Source: Bradyrhizobium sp. OK095 (GTDB taxonomy: Bacteria > Pseudomonadota > Alphaproteobacteria > Rhizobiales > Xanthobacteraceae). Taken from it: a DNA stretch of 64,000 nucleotides. The position numbers were made by a program, and so were the translations under genes. A model generated the notes under the pieces. The model was not told where the DNA came from and did no database searches. It worked only from the letters and a program-made list of their open reading frames with translations. The DNA lies in assembly GCF_900109945.1 (NCBI RefSeq), contig NZ_FOBX01000004.1, forward strand, positions 372,001 to 436,000, given 5' to 3'. Positions within the stretch are counted from its first letter, which is position 1. Each line of letters opens with the position of its first letter. Positions 33,247 through 40,865 of this stretch are shown piece by piece.

Positions 33247-34392
33247 CTACACCGGAAACGTCAGCGACTTTGCCAGCCTGACCAGATCGACCTGACGCCG
33301 GCATCCCGTCTTTTGGAAGACATGAACGAGGTGGCTCTTCACGGTGGCGACGGAAACGCCGAGCGACGCCGAGATATCGGCGCGCGTCTGTCCTTCGCAA
33401 ATGAGCTCGAAGATACGGATCTCGGCCGGCGTCAGATCGTATAGCTGGTTGAGAGCATCGTGAGGCAATCGCGGCGGCCCGGAGGCCGACGTCACGAACA
33501 AGGCGGCGGCGGCGCGCTGGATCAGACCGGATCGCATATGGCTGCGTCGCAGCGGCAGAACGTGGATGACGAGAGGATCACCGCTCGCGCGAGGGATCGG
33601 GATACCAATGCCTTTTTGGCCGAGCGTCGCCTCGTCCTTCGCGGCCTGTGCGATGGCCGATTGCAATATGCCGGTGGTCATCGCGGATTGAACGGCGATC
33701 CGGCCATGTTGAACCACAATCGGATCACCCGACGCGAGCATGGCGCTCGCTGCGGCGTTGGCGTGTACGATTTTCGAATCCTCGTCCGCCAGCACGACGC
33801 CGACCGTCAGGGCCTCGACGGTCGCGGCGAATGTCGCGGCTTCCACCGTCTTCATGTCGAACAGGTTGCTGATCGTCACGGCGCGGCGGATGTGTGGCGC
33901 CAGAAGGCGCAATCCGCCGATTTGCGCATCGTCGATGGGGCCGGCCGATTCATGCTGGCTGAAGATCGCATTTCCAACCATCGTCCTGTCGCGAACGAGG
34001 CCGACGGCGACGGCGTCGAACAAGCCTTTGGGCAGGGCCCATTCGCGATAATAGCGATTGCCGGAGATGACGTCCTGCCGGACTGCCTGGGATTGAACGA
34101 TGGGCTCCCCGAGCGGGTATTGCTGAATGCGCTCGGCGCCGCCCCAGAGCTCGATGATGTCAGCCCCGTACCCGATCGCGTTCTGAGACATCCGAGCGAG
34201 GTCGCTGGTGCCGGAGACCGCATTGACGACGGCCTTCATGTTCGAGAGGCTGGCGGCCGAGAGTGCGCCGGTGGCAAAGCCGAACTCGGCGCATATCCCA
34301 TCCAGAACTTCGGTCCAGCGTTCGGGCGCGATCACACAATCATAGATGCCGCCAATGAGATCCGAGAATTTCTCGACCGAAGCCTGCTGCAT
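33247..34392 (-). CDS. LuxR-type transcriptional regulator, paralogue 1
   Basis: A 381-residue regulator with a C-terminal GerE/LuxR helix-turn-helix (LTPAEIRIFELICEGQTRADISASLGVSVATVKSHLVHVFQKTG). The first ~300 residues form a sensor region with a PAS-like middle (TVEALTVGVVLADEDSKIVHANAAASAML). It lacks an autoinducer-binding domain. It is nearly the same length and sequence as the gene upstream of it (34448-35593), and even the last 48 bases of the two genes are identical. The gene converges on the 892-residue protein with 15 bp between the stops. Confidence 0.85.
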   Translation of the reverse strand: MQQASVEKFSDLIGGIYDCVIAPERWTEVLDGICAEFGFATGALSAASLSNMKAVVNAVSGTSDLARMSQNAIGYGADIIELWGGAERIQQYPLGEPIVQSQAVRQDVISGNRYYREWALPKGLFDAVAVGLVRDRTMVGNAIFSQHESAGPIDDAQIGGLRLLAPHIRRAVTISNLFDMKTVEAATFAATVEALTVGVVLADEDSKIVHANAAASAMLASGDPIVVQHGRIAVQSAMTTGILQSAIAQAAKDEATLGQKGIGIPIPRASGDPLVIHVLPLRRSHMRSGLIQRAAAALFVTSASGPPRLPHDALNQLYDLTPAEIRIFELICEGQTRADISASLGVSVATVKSHLVHVFQKTGCRRQVDLVRLAKSLTFPV

Positions 34393-34447
34393 TCCAAACC
34401 ACCCACTTCAAAAACATCACGCACGTCGCCGTCACCCGGGCCGCTCC

Positions 34448-35593
34448 CTACACCGGAAACGTCAGCGACTTTGCCAGCCTGACCAGATCGACCTGCCGTC
34501 GGCATCCTGTCTTCTCAAAGACATGAAAGAGGTGGGTTTTCACCGTGCTGACGGACACCCCGAGCTGCGACGAAATCGCGTCGCGTGTCTGTCCCTCGCA
34601 GATGAGTTCGAAGATACGAACCTCGGCCGGCGTCAGATCATAGAGCTGGACCAGCGCATCGTGAGGCAGCTGCGGCGGACCGGAGGCCGATGCCACGAAC
34701 AGCGCGGCGGCGGCGCGCTGAACCAGGCCGGCCCGCATGTGGCCACGTCGCAGCGGCAGAACGTGGATGACGAGAGGGGCACCGTCCGGGCGCGGAATCG
34801 GGATACCAATGCCTTTCTGGCCGAGGGCCGCCTCGTCCTTCGCGGCTTGTGCGATGGCCGATTGCAGTGAGGCGGTCGTCGCCGCGGACTGAACCGCGAT
34901 CCGGCCATGTCGCGTCAGAACCGGATCGCCGGCCGCGAGCATCGCTTCTGCTGCGGCGTTGGCGTGAACGATCTTCGAATCCTCGTCCGTCAGGACGACG
35001 CCGGCCGTCAGGGCCTCGACGGTCGCGGAGAATGTCGCGGCTTCCACAGTCTTCATGTCGAACAGATTGCTGATGATCACGGCGCGGCGGATGTGAGGCG
35101 CGAGAATGCGCAATCCGCTGACCTGCGCATCTTCGATGGCCCCGTCCGACTCATGCTGACTGAATGTCGCATTGCCGATCATGGTTTTTTCGCGAACAAG
35201 GGCGACGCCGACGGCGTCGAACAGGCCCTTGGGCAGGGCCCATTCCCGGTGATACCGATTGCCGAGGATGATATCCTCTGGAACCGCCTGGGATCGAATG
35301 ATCGGTTCTCCAAGCGGATACTGCCGGATGCGCTCAATGCCGCCCCAGAGTTCGACGATATCAGCGACATACTCGACTGCGGTTCCGGTCATCGTCGGGA
35401 CAGGGTCGGTTCCAGAGGCCGCATTGACGCCGATTTTCGTGTTTGTGAGGCTGTAGGCCGAGAGCACGGCGGTCGCGAAGCCGAACTCCATGCGAATCTC
35501 GTTCAGAACCCTCGTCCACTGTTCAGGCGCGATCACACAATCGTAGATATTGCCGATCAGGTCCGAGAACGTCTCGACCGAAGTCTGCTGCAT
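34448..35593 (-). CDS. LuxR-type transcriptional regulator, paralogue 2
   Basis: A 381-residue tandem duplicate of the gene at 33247. The helix-turn-helix reads LTPAEVRIFELICEGQTRDAISSQLGVSVSTVKTHLFHVFEKTG, and the PAS-like segment AGVVLTDEDSKIVHANAAAEAMLAAGD is conserved. By eye the two proteins are about four-fifths identical, with more change in the N-terminal sensor third than in the DNA-binding part, which suggests they share targets but respond to different signals. The gap between the genes is 55 bp, and their 5' flanks are also alike. Confidence 0.85.
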   Translation of the reverse strand: MQQTSVETFSDLIGNIYDCVIAPEQWTRVLNEIRMEFGFATAVLSAYSLTNTKIGVNAASGTDPVPTMTGTAVEYVADIVELWGGIERIRQYPLGEPIIRSQAVPEDIILGNRYHREWALPKGLFDAVGVALVREKTMIGNATFSQHESDGAIEDAQVSGLRILAPHIRRAVIISNLFDMKTVEAATFSATVEALTAGVVLTDEDSKIVHANAAAEAMLAAGDPVLTRHGRIAVQSAATTASLQSAIAQAAKDEAALGQKGIGIPIPRPDGAPLVIHVLPLRRGHMRAGLVQRAAAALFVASASGPPQLPHDALVQLYDLTPAEVRIFELICEGQTRDAISSQLGVSVSTVKTHLFHVFEKTGCRRQVDLVRLAKSLTFPV

Positions 35594-35988
35594 TCCAAAC
35601 CGCTCACTTGAAAATCACTGCCGTCACTTGAAAGCTATATTGGGAGTGGCTTCATCGCCTATGGCGGATTTCACAACTCTCGGCCCATGGTCTTATCACC
35701 GCGATTTCGCGGCGCAAACGGGAACGCCGGACACAAACCCTTGTGACGCCTCTTGCGCGGCTGCCATGATTTTCGCGAATGGCGGGACGTCTGCGTCTTT
35801 ACTGCGCAAGTCTGCCACCCGGTCTGCGCGAGGCCTGATTAAAACTGTGGCAGACGCGACGTCGATAGGTCGTCGGTGGAATCGACTTGCATCGAGTTGC
35901 GGGATTCGACGATGCAACTTCAATGGGTGCGTGATATCTTCATCTCGGGGATGGAATTGACTGTCTCCGCATCTGGAAGGACATGGTC
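35594..35988. other. 395-bp intergenic region with inverted repeat
   Basis: The promoter region of the LuxR pair and of the secreted protein at 35989. A frame crosses it from inside the LuxR gene but has no plausible start or family. TTGCATCG (35887-35894) and CGATGCAA (35910-35917) form a perfect 8-bp inverted repeat about 70 bp before the start at 35989, a candidate operator. Confidence 0.45.
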
Positions 35989-36495
35989 ATGACGTTGTCG
36001 TCACGCTTCGTTGCGCGTCCCGCTGTCGCGCTTCCATCGATTGCGCTGCTGCTGTGCAGCCTGAGCGGCACGGCCATGTCGCAGCCGACCCCCGCCGACA
36101 CCCAGCTTCCCGGCGTCACGGTCGAAGCGCCGAGGCAGATGGCGCGGCCGTACCGGCCGACGCATCACGCGACAGTCCACAGCACGAGGTCGATCCGGAC
36201 CGCGCCGGCCGCTGCAACGGCCTCGACGTCGCCGATGTCGGATAACTCGAAGCTTGCCAAGCTCCAACGCGAAACCGGCAGCTGCATCGGCGGTTGCCAA
36301 TCGAGCTTCAAGACGGCCGACAAGCCCTGGACCGGGTGCAACGCGTCGGGTGGCGTGTATTCGGCCACGTGCCGCAACGTCGGCAACTACAGGAGCTACG
36401 ACGAATGCAAGGAGGCTGGACGCATCACCGGTTGGCGATCCGGTGAGACCTCGGCGTATTGCAGCAGTGTGGCGCTGGCGGCCGGCTGGCGCTGA
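35989..36495 (+). CDS. Secreted cysteine-containing hypothetical protein
   Basis: A 168-residue exported protein. The signal peptide ends near the AMS-QP site (about residue 31), followed by a Pro/His/Thr-rich linker (PYRPTHHATVHSTRSIRTAP) and a compact C-terminal domain with six cysteines (GSCIGGCQSSF, GCNASGGVYSATCRN, DECKEA, YCSSV), which could form three disulfides. The family is not recognised. A start two codons earlier (35983, GTG-type context) is possible. Confidence 0.6.
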   Translation: MTLSSRFVARPAVALPSIALLLCSLSGTAMSQPTPADTQLPGVTVEAPRQMARPYRPTHHATVHSTRSIRTAPAAATASTSPMSDNSKLAKLQRETGSCIGGCQSSFKTADKPWTGCNASGGVYSATCRNVGNYRSYDECKEAGRITGWRSGETSAYCSSVALAAGWR

Positions 36496-36510
36496 GGTCG
36501 CGGTCGAGCT

Positions 36511-36533
36511 CCCGAACTGACGTGCAGTTCGGG
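36511..36533. terminator. Hairpin between convergent genes
   Basis: CCCGAACTG and CAGTTCGGG form a perfect 9-bp stem around ACGTG. It sits between the stops at 36495 (plus) and 36542 (minus), so a shared terminator is likely. Confidence 0.6.
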
Positions 36534-36541
36534 GCGCCGGC

Positions 36542-38416
36542 TCACATTGTCTTCAGAAATTCGACCAGCGCCATCCGCTCCTGCTTCGTCAAAAAGCGCC
36601 CGATCACGCCGTCCTTTTCATTTTGCTTGGTCCCATCGCCATTGAACTCGTGCCCGGTGTTGTGATTGCCCCGGAGCGTCGTATCGAGCTCGAATCCGTT
36701 CTCCAGCTTGTCGGTGCGATATCCGACATTGCCCGCGTCATATTCGCGGTTGCCCAGGTCAAACTTCGTCGGCCGCTCGCTGACTGGCGAGAACAGGGCG
36801 TAGAGGTTGGGCACCGAGCCGTTGTGCAGGTACGGAGGCGTCGCCCATATCCCGTTGAGCGGACGCGCCTTGTAGCCCAGCGGGTGGTCGATACCGTTAT
36901 TCCGGTATCCGTTCATTTCCTCGCGCTTTTCCGGCGCAACCGGTGGCGTCTGGCTGTCATACCAATGCTTGATGGTCTTTTCGGTGACTGCACCGAGCGC
37001 GAAGCCGAAACCGTCGTAAGGGACATCGAGCTCTTGCGGAACCGTGACCTTGCGATCGAACATATCCTGGGCCTGTGCCGGGTCAGTGCCGATACGCGCG
37101 AACGGGAAGACCTCGAGGTGGAGATAACGCTCGCCTGGATAACGCTCCTCCGTCCGCTTGTCCGGCAGCGACCAGCGGTCGGACTTCCAGAATTCGGCAC
37201 TGCTCACCGGCGGCAGATGGCATCCTTGGCAAAGATCCTTGTAGAGGATCGCACCTTGCTCGGCGACCGCCTTTTTGATCGGAGGAAGCTCGGAAGGCCA
37301 TTGCGGTGACTTCAATCCGGTGAAGCCTGTACTTTCATTCGGCTGCTTGCCGGCCAGCGATTTCTCGATCCTGTCCAGGTTCATGATTTCGATACCTGAG
37401 TTGTAAAGCCCCCCCTTCGCGCTTGTCAGGTTGACCATCGCGGATACGCCCATGGCTTCACCGGCATTACGCACCATGGGCTGTTCGATCGATGCGTTGT
37501 ACTGGACCCAATCGAACCACGAGGAATCCCAGATGCGCGGGAAATGCACGGGCGCCGATGTGGCGGCATAGTTGGCGGGAATCTTGAGGTCGACCGCAAA
37601 GACCTCGTTGCCGATGCGGTTCAACGCGTCGAGCCTGCCGAACCCCTCGACCACGCTCTGCGGAGCGACCATGGTATCGAGATCCGCGAGCCCCTTGCCC
37701 TGCGCCAGGATCTTGTCGAGTTGCGCAAGCAACTGACTCTTTTCCACTTCGCTTGGGCTTGCTCCGATGATTTTTTCGGCAAACCGATCGAAGCGGAAGG
37801 GAACGAAGCGCGTGAACGCCAGCGAGAGGCCAAGCGCGCTCCGGAATTTGCCGAGATCCGTGAGCGCCGGGCCGCCGTCGACCAGGAACTCTGTCCCCTG
37901 GTAGGTGAAACGTCCGGTGTGGCACGCCGCGCAGGTCAGCCCGATCCGCGTCATGTCATTGTAGGGGGCCCGTGGATTTTTCCAGGGTTGTGCGGTGCCG
38001 TCGACCATGGCCTTGCCGCGCGCCATGCCGACAGGCAATCCGAGCTTGGGATCGGTTGGATCGGGAATGAATCCGAAACGGTCGAGATAAGCGGGGTCGC
38101 TCAGAAGTCCCACCGAGGTCAGCGGAGTCAGCGACAACACCGGCTGTTCAAGGGCCATGAACCATTCGTAAGGGATGTGGAAAGTCGCCGTTCCCTGATC
38201 GGCGTGGTGAAACCAGTCGCGCTTGTCGGTCCAGTTCTGGTCGAGCCAGCGGGTCTTCTGGGCTGTTGGATATTCTGGGAGCTTCACCCTGATCCCGTCA
38301 TAGACCTTAGCGACATAGGGGTAGCCCATCAGTCCCGCGATCACGACGACCGCGGCAACAATGACCGAGAAGAGCAGGGCCAGTGAGGCGACGCTTGAAT
38401 TTGGTTTCCACGCCAT
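36542..38416 (-). CDS. Membrane-anchored di-haem cytochrome c (RoxA/peroxidase-like)
   Basis: A 624-residue protein with an N-terminal membrane anchor (residues about 10-32) and a large periplasmic part. Two haem motifs are visible: CAACH (about residue 162) and CQGCH (about 397). The segment KARPLNGIWATPPYLHNGSVPNL near the C-terminus is characteristic of the di-haem family that includes RoxA-type rubber oxygenases and distant cytochrome c peroxidases. The ALRR-style MauG motifs are not evident. It is the third gene of a minus-strand operon behind a DyP peroxidase, so it may supply or take electrons from that enzyme; substrate unknown. Confidence 0.8.
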   Translation of the reverse strand: MAWKPNSSVASLALLFSVIVAAVVVIAGLMGYPYVAKVYDGIRVKLPEYPTAQKTRWLDQNWTDKRDWFHHADQGTATFHIPYEWFMALEQPVLSLTPLTSVGLLSDPAYLDRFGFIPDPTDPKLGLPVGMARGKAMVDGTAQPWKNPRAPYNDMTRIGLTCAACHTGRFTYQGTEFLVDGGPALTDLGKFRSALGLSLAFTRFVPFRFDRFAEKIIGASPSEVEKSQLLAQLDKILAQGKGLADLDTMVAPQSVVEGFGRLDALNRIGNEVFAVDLKIPANYAATSAPVHFPRIWDSSWFDWVQYNASIEQPMVRNAGEAMGVSAMVNLTSAKGGLYNSGIEIMNLDRIEKSLAGKQPNESTGFTGLKSPQWPSELPPIKKAVAEQGAILYKDLCQGCHLPPVSSAEFWKSDRWSLPDKRTEERYPGERYLHLEVFPFARIGTDPAQAQDMFDRKVTVPQELDVPYDGFGFALGAVTEKTIKHWYDSQTPPVAPEKREEMNGYRNNGIDHPLGYKARPLNGIWATPPYLHNGSVPNLYALFSPVSERPTKFDLGNREYDAGNVGYRTDKLENGFELDTTLRGNHNTGHEFNGDGTKQNEKDGVIGRFLTKQERMALVEFLKTM

Positions 38417-38460
38417 TGTGCTCTCCTTGGCAGGCTGTTGAAGAACTCAGCCTGAATCCA

Positions 38461-39849
38461 TCATGAGGCCGTGTCTGCCGGGGAGCCGGCAAAGGACCGC
38501 AACGCGGCGATGCCGGGCAGGAAGAAGTACTCCCCGCCGCGTGTGCTCACGAAAGCCGGCAATTTCTGCAATCGACGCCGCGGCGGTTCGACACGCGGGA
38601 TCGTGAAGGTCCCGCTCCCGTCATTGCCGCCGATCATCGGATCCTTCTCATTCTCCAGTCCGGCGAAGCCGCCATCATTGATCCAGACCTTCTGAACGAA
38701 TTCGAATTGACGGGCGATGTCGGCGTTCACCAGCAACATGACGGCGCCGCGCTCGGCACCGTCATCGGCAGTCGCATCCGCAGGCAGGCGCGTCCCATAG
38801 GGCAAACCCTGGCGCAGCAGCCGATGCCGATGGACGGATGCGCCATTCGGGCCCGTCAGCCCGGAGCGCGGATTGAGGCGCCGCACATGTGCCCCCACCG
38901 GGCAGCTCGTTCCTTGCAAGTCGTCGAGATATGTAAAATCATTATTTCGCTTCGGATCTGCGGCGAGCACCGGATCGTCCTGCTTTGCTGTCAAAGCCAG
39001 CGGTGCGCCGCTTTGCCAGCGTCCCATCATCTTCGCCGCCACGAGCGCGGCGTCGGCGTCGTCCTTGGCGGAGCTCCGCAGATAGTTGCGGAAGGCCCAG
39101 ACATGCTGGTGCAGCTTGCGCAACACCACGAAGCTGCCGTTACCGCTGAAATTTGCCGGGGTCGGCAAGTCAGGGACGGCACCGGTCTCGTCGGGCTGCC
39201 CGAGTACGAACTCACCAGCCCTCAGGGCTCGCCAACCAGCTGCGTCCGGAACGCCCGCGCCGGGCAAGGCAGGCTCCCCACTGCCCTCGATCGAGGGCTC
39301 GGTAATTCCGTCACGGTAGCCAAAGTGCTCGATTGGAGCGAGCTTGCCATCTGGACCGGCCAACAATTTCGCATCGATGGCACCTGCCGCAGTCAAGCCG
39401 TTATCGCGCAATTCAGACAGCAATGCTGTCGAAGCGGCATCGCGATCCGCTGTCGTCATCGCACTCACCACGACGAGCACGTGAACTCTCGCGTTGAACG
39501 GCGCGTCCCACCGCGCCGGAGCGCTGTCGCCCACGTCGCCGAGCCGATCGGCGCGCGCAGCCATTCCCTGCTGGAATTCCTGCGGGAAGCTCAGCAGGCT
39601 GGCCTCCGGCAGACCCATCGCCGACAGACCTTGCCACGAGAGGGCGACGTTGAAGGCCTGCGAAGGCGATGCGTCCAGGCCCGCCACGGTGGTGCATCGC
39701 CCGGCGATACCACTGAACCATCGCCGAGCTTTCGCTGAATCGCCCACATTCAGCACGTGATAGTGCGCAAACGGGAAGCGATACGGCCGCATCGCCATCC
39801 CCTGGATGTCGTTCCGATCCAGGTTGCCGGCAGTGGACTGGGCAGTCAT
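38461..39849 (-). CDS. DyP-type haem peroxidase
   Basis: A 462-residue dye-decolorising-type peroxidase. The hallmark GxxDG loop appears as FGYRDGITEPSIEG (catalytic Asp) and the haem-side region as GTSCPVGAHVRRLNPR. The N-terminus has no Sec or Tat signal, so the enzyme is predicted cytoplasmic or co-exported. The frame is open to 40029, but the ATG at 39849 lies five bases after the stop of the preceding gene, fitting an operon. It is larger than the compact bacterial DyPs and falls with the long, fungal-like or DyP-C/D types. Confidence 0.85.
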   Translation of the reverse strand: MTAQSTAGNLDRNDIQGMAMRPYRFPFAHYHVLNVGDSAKARRWFSGIAGRCTTVAGLDASPSQAFNVALSWQGLSAMGLPEASLLSFPQEFQQGMAARADRLGDVGDSAPARWDAPFNARVHVLVVVSAMTTADRDAASTALLSELRDNGLTAAGAIDAKLLAGPDGKLAPIEHFGYRDGITEPSIEGSGEPALPGAGVPDAAGWRALRAGEFVLGQPDETGAVPDLPTPANFSGNGSFVVLRKLHQHVWAFRNYLRSSAKDDADAALVAAKMMGRWQSGAPLALTAKQDDPVLAADPKRNNDFTYLDDLQGTSCPVGAHVRRLNPRSGLTGPNGASVHRHRLLRQGLPYGTRLPADATADDGAERGAVMLLVNADIARQFEFVQKVWINDGGFAGLENEKDPMIGGNDGSGTFTIPRVEPPRRRLQKLPAFVSTRGGEYFFLPGIAALRSFAGSPADTAS

Positions 39850-39854
39850 TCCCG

Positions 39855-40307
39855 TCAACCGAGCTGGTCGAGGAATGTGTCGAGCTTGCCCTTCCAATCC
39901 AGCGCCTTGTTGATGTCCGCGACGGTCGAATTCGGATAGGCGCAATAGTAACCATCGGTTTCGACGGCGCTTCCGAGAATGTAATCCCGCAGCTTTGGAT
40001 AATCGCGCGCGCCCGGATACCCCTCGCAATGGCCCCAGATCGCGTCGATTCCATCGGGGGCCCGCTCGGCGAAATCGCGCATGTAGTCTTCGACGTCGCC
40101 GTCGAAATTCGTTGCGAAGAATAAGCGCGTGTCATTATCGAAAATGACCCAGCGCACGATATGGATCGTTCCGAGAGAAGCGATTTTACCGCCGTTTGCA
40201 GCGGTCAGCCCCTGAAGCGTCTTGCGCAACACTTCGGCTTGACCGGGAACGATCTTGGTAATTGCGGTCAGGACGCTGATCTTCCCAGCTTTCAATACAA
40301 CTGACAT
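39855..40307 (-). CDS. Dimeric alpha/beta-barrel-like protein, first gene of DyP operon
   Basis: A 150-residue soluble protein. VLTAITKIVPGQAEVLRKTLQGL and IHIVRWVIFDNDTRLFFATNFDGDVEDYMRDF follow the ferredoxin-like strand-helix pattern of antibiotic-biosynthesis-monooxygenase/EthD-type dimeric barrels. I recall similar proteins next to DyP peroxidase genes; DyPs themselves contain two such folds. Its role (accessory or substrate handling) is inferred from position. A TGTGA-N6-TCACA site lies about 109 bp upstream. Confidence 0.65.
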   Translation of the reverse strand: MSVVLKAGKISVLTAITKIVPGQAEVLRKTLQGLTAANGGKIASLGTIHIVRWVIFDNDTRLFFATNFDGDVEDYMRDFAERAPDGIDAIWGHCEGYPGARDYPKLRDYILGSAVETDGYYCAYPNSTVADINKALDWKGKLDTFLDQLG

Positions 40308-40415
40308 GGCAACTCCTCCCTGTGATCCGCTGGAACCGTTGCGAATGACCCATTTGCAGCGGGCGGCAATGATGACCTTACGCCCGCGCTTTTAGCACTT
40401 AATACAGCTACAGAT

Positions 40416-40431
40416 TGTGAGATGTTTCACA
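40416..40431. promoter_or_regulatory. Perfect CRP/FNR-superfamily binding site
   Basis: TGTGAGATGTTTCACA is an exact TGTGA-N6-TCACA palindrome, the classic CRP half-site pair. It lies 109 bp upstream of the DyP operon start (minus) and 205 bp before the repeat-peptide gene (plus), so it could control either. The rest of the gap 40308-40636 holds no gene. Confidence 0.6.
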
Positions 40432-40636
40432 TCGAAAGGTGCCGGTTGCTCTTGGGGCACGTTCCACACGGCGCCTCACCGTCCGGTCACCGGGGACATC
40501 GCCGCACATTGCACGCAAGGCGCGGCGCGAGCGCATCAAACGTTGCCGCGTGATCGTCGGCACATATCATTCCGACAGACCGATCTAGCCTTTTGTCAGG
40601 TGGCTCGCAGTGATCCACCGGCAAAGGACAAGACTC

Positions 40637-40816
40637 ATGCGCAATTCCATCCTCGTGGCTCTCGCAGCGATCACCTTGGCAGGCGTGGCGACACCCTCGA
40701 ACGCGACAACCATCGTCCGCGACCATCGCGACCCGCCCATCGTGCGCGACCATCGCAATCAGACCATCGTCCGGGACCACCGCACTCAACCCGAGGTCCG
40801 CGATCACCGCCACTAA
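40637..40816 (+). CDS. Tiny secreted peptide with VRDHR repeats
   Basis: A 59-residue protein with a signal peptide (MRNSILVALAAITLAGVATP, cleavage likely after SNA). The mature ~35 residues are four tandem units: IVRDHRDPP, IVRDHRNQT, IVRDHRTQP and EVRDHRH. The regular Arg-Asp-His spacing suggests metal or polyanion binding. I know no characterised relative. The ATG at 40637 gives the signal peptide; the frame opens nine codons earlier. Confidence 0.6.
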   Translation: MRNSILVALAAITLAGVATPSNATTIVRDHRDPPIVRDHRNQTIVRDHRTQPEVRDHRH

Positions 40817-40828
40817 GCTTCCCGGCGA

Positions 40829-40857
40829 CGGAGCCGAACTGAACCGGTTCGGCTCCG
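40829..40857. terminator. Hairpin between convergent genes
   Basis: CGGAGCCGAAC and GTTCGGCTCCG form a perfect 11-bp stem around TGAACCG, between the repeat-peptide gene and the minus-strand histidine kinase. The strongest hairpin in the window for a shared terminator. Confidence 0.7.
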
Positions 40858-40865
40858 CTTGCCGC

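Noticed and set aside
35550..35960. 136-codon frame on the plus strand
   Set aside because: Begins inside the LuxR gene on the other strand, has no RBS and resembles nothing.
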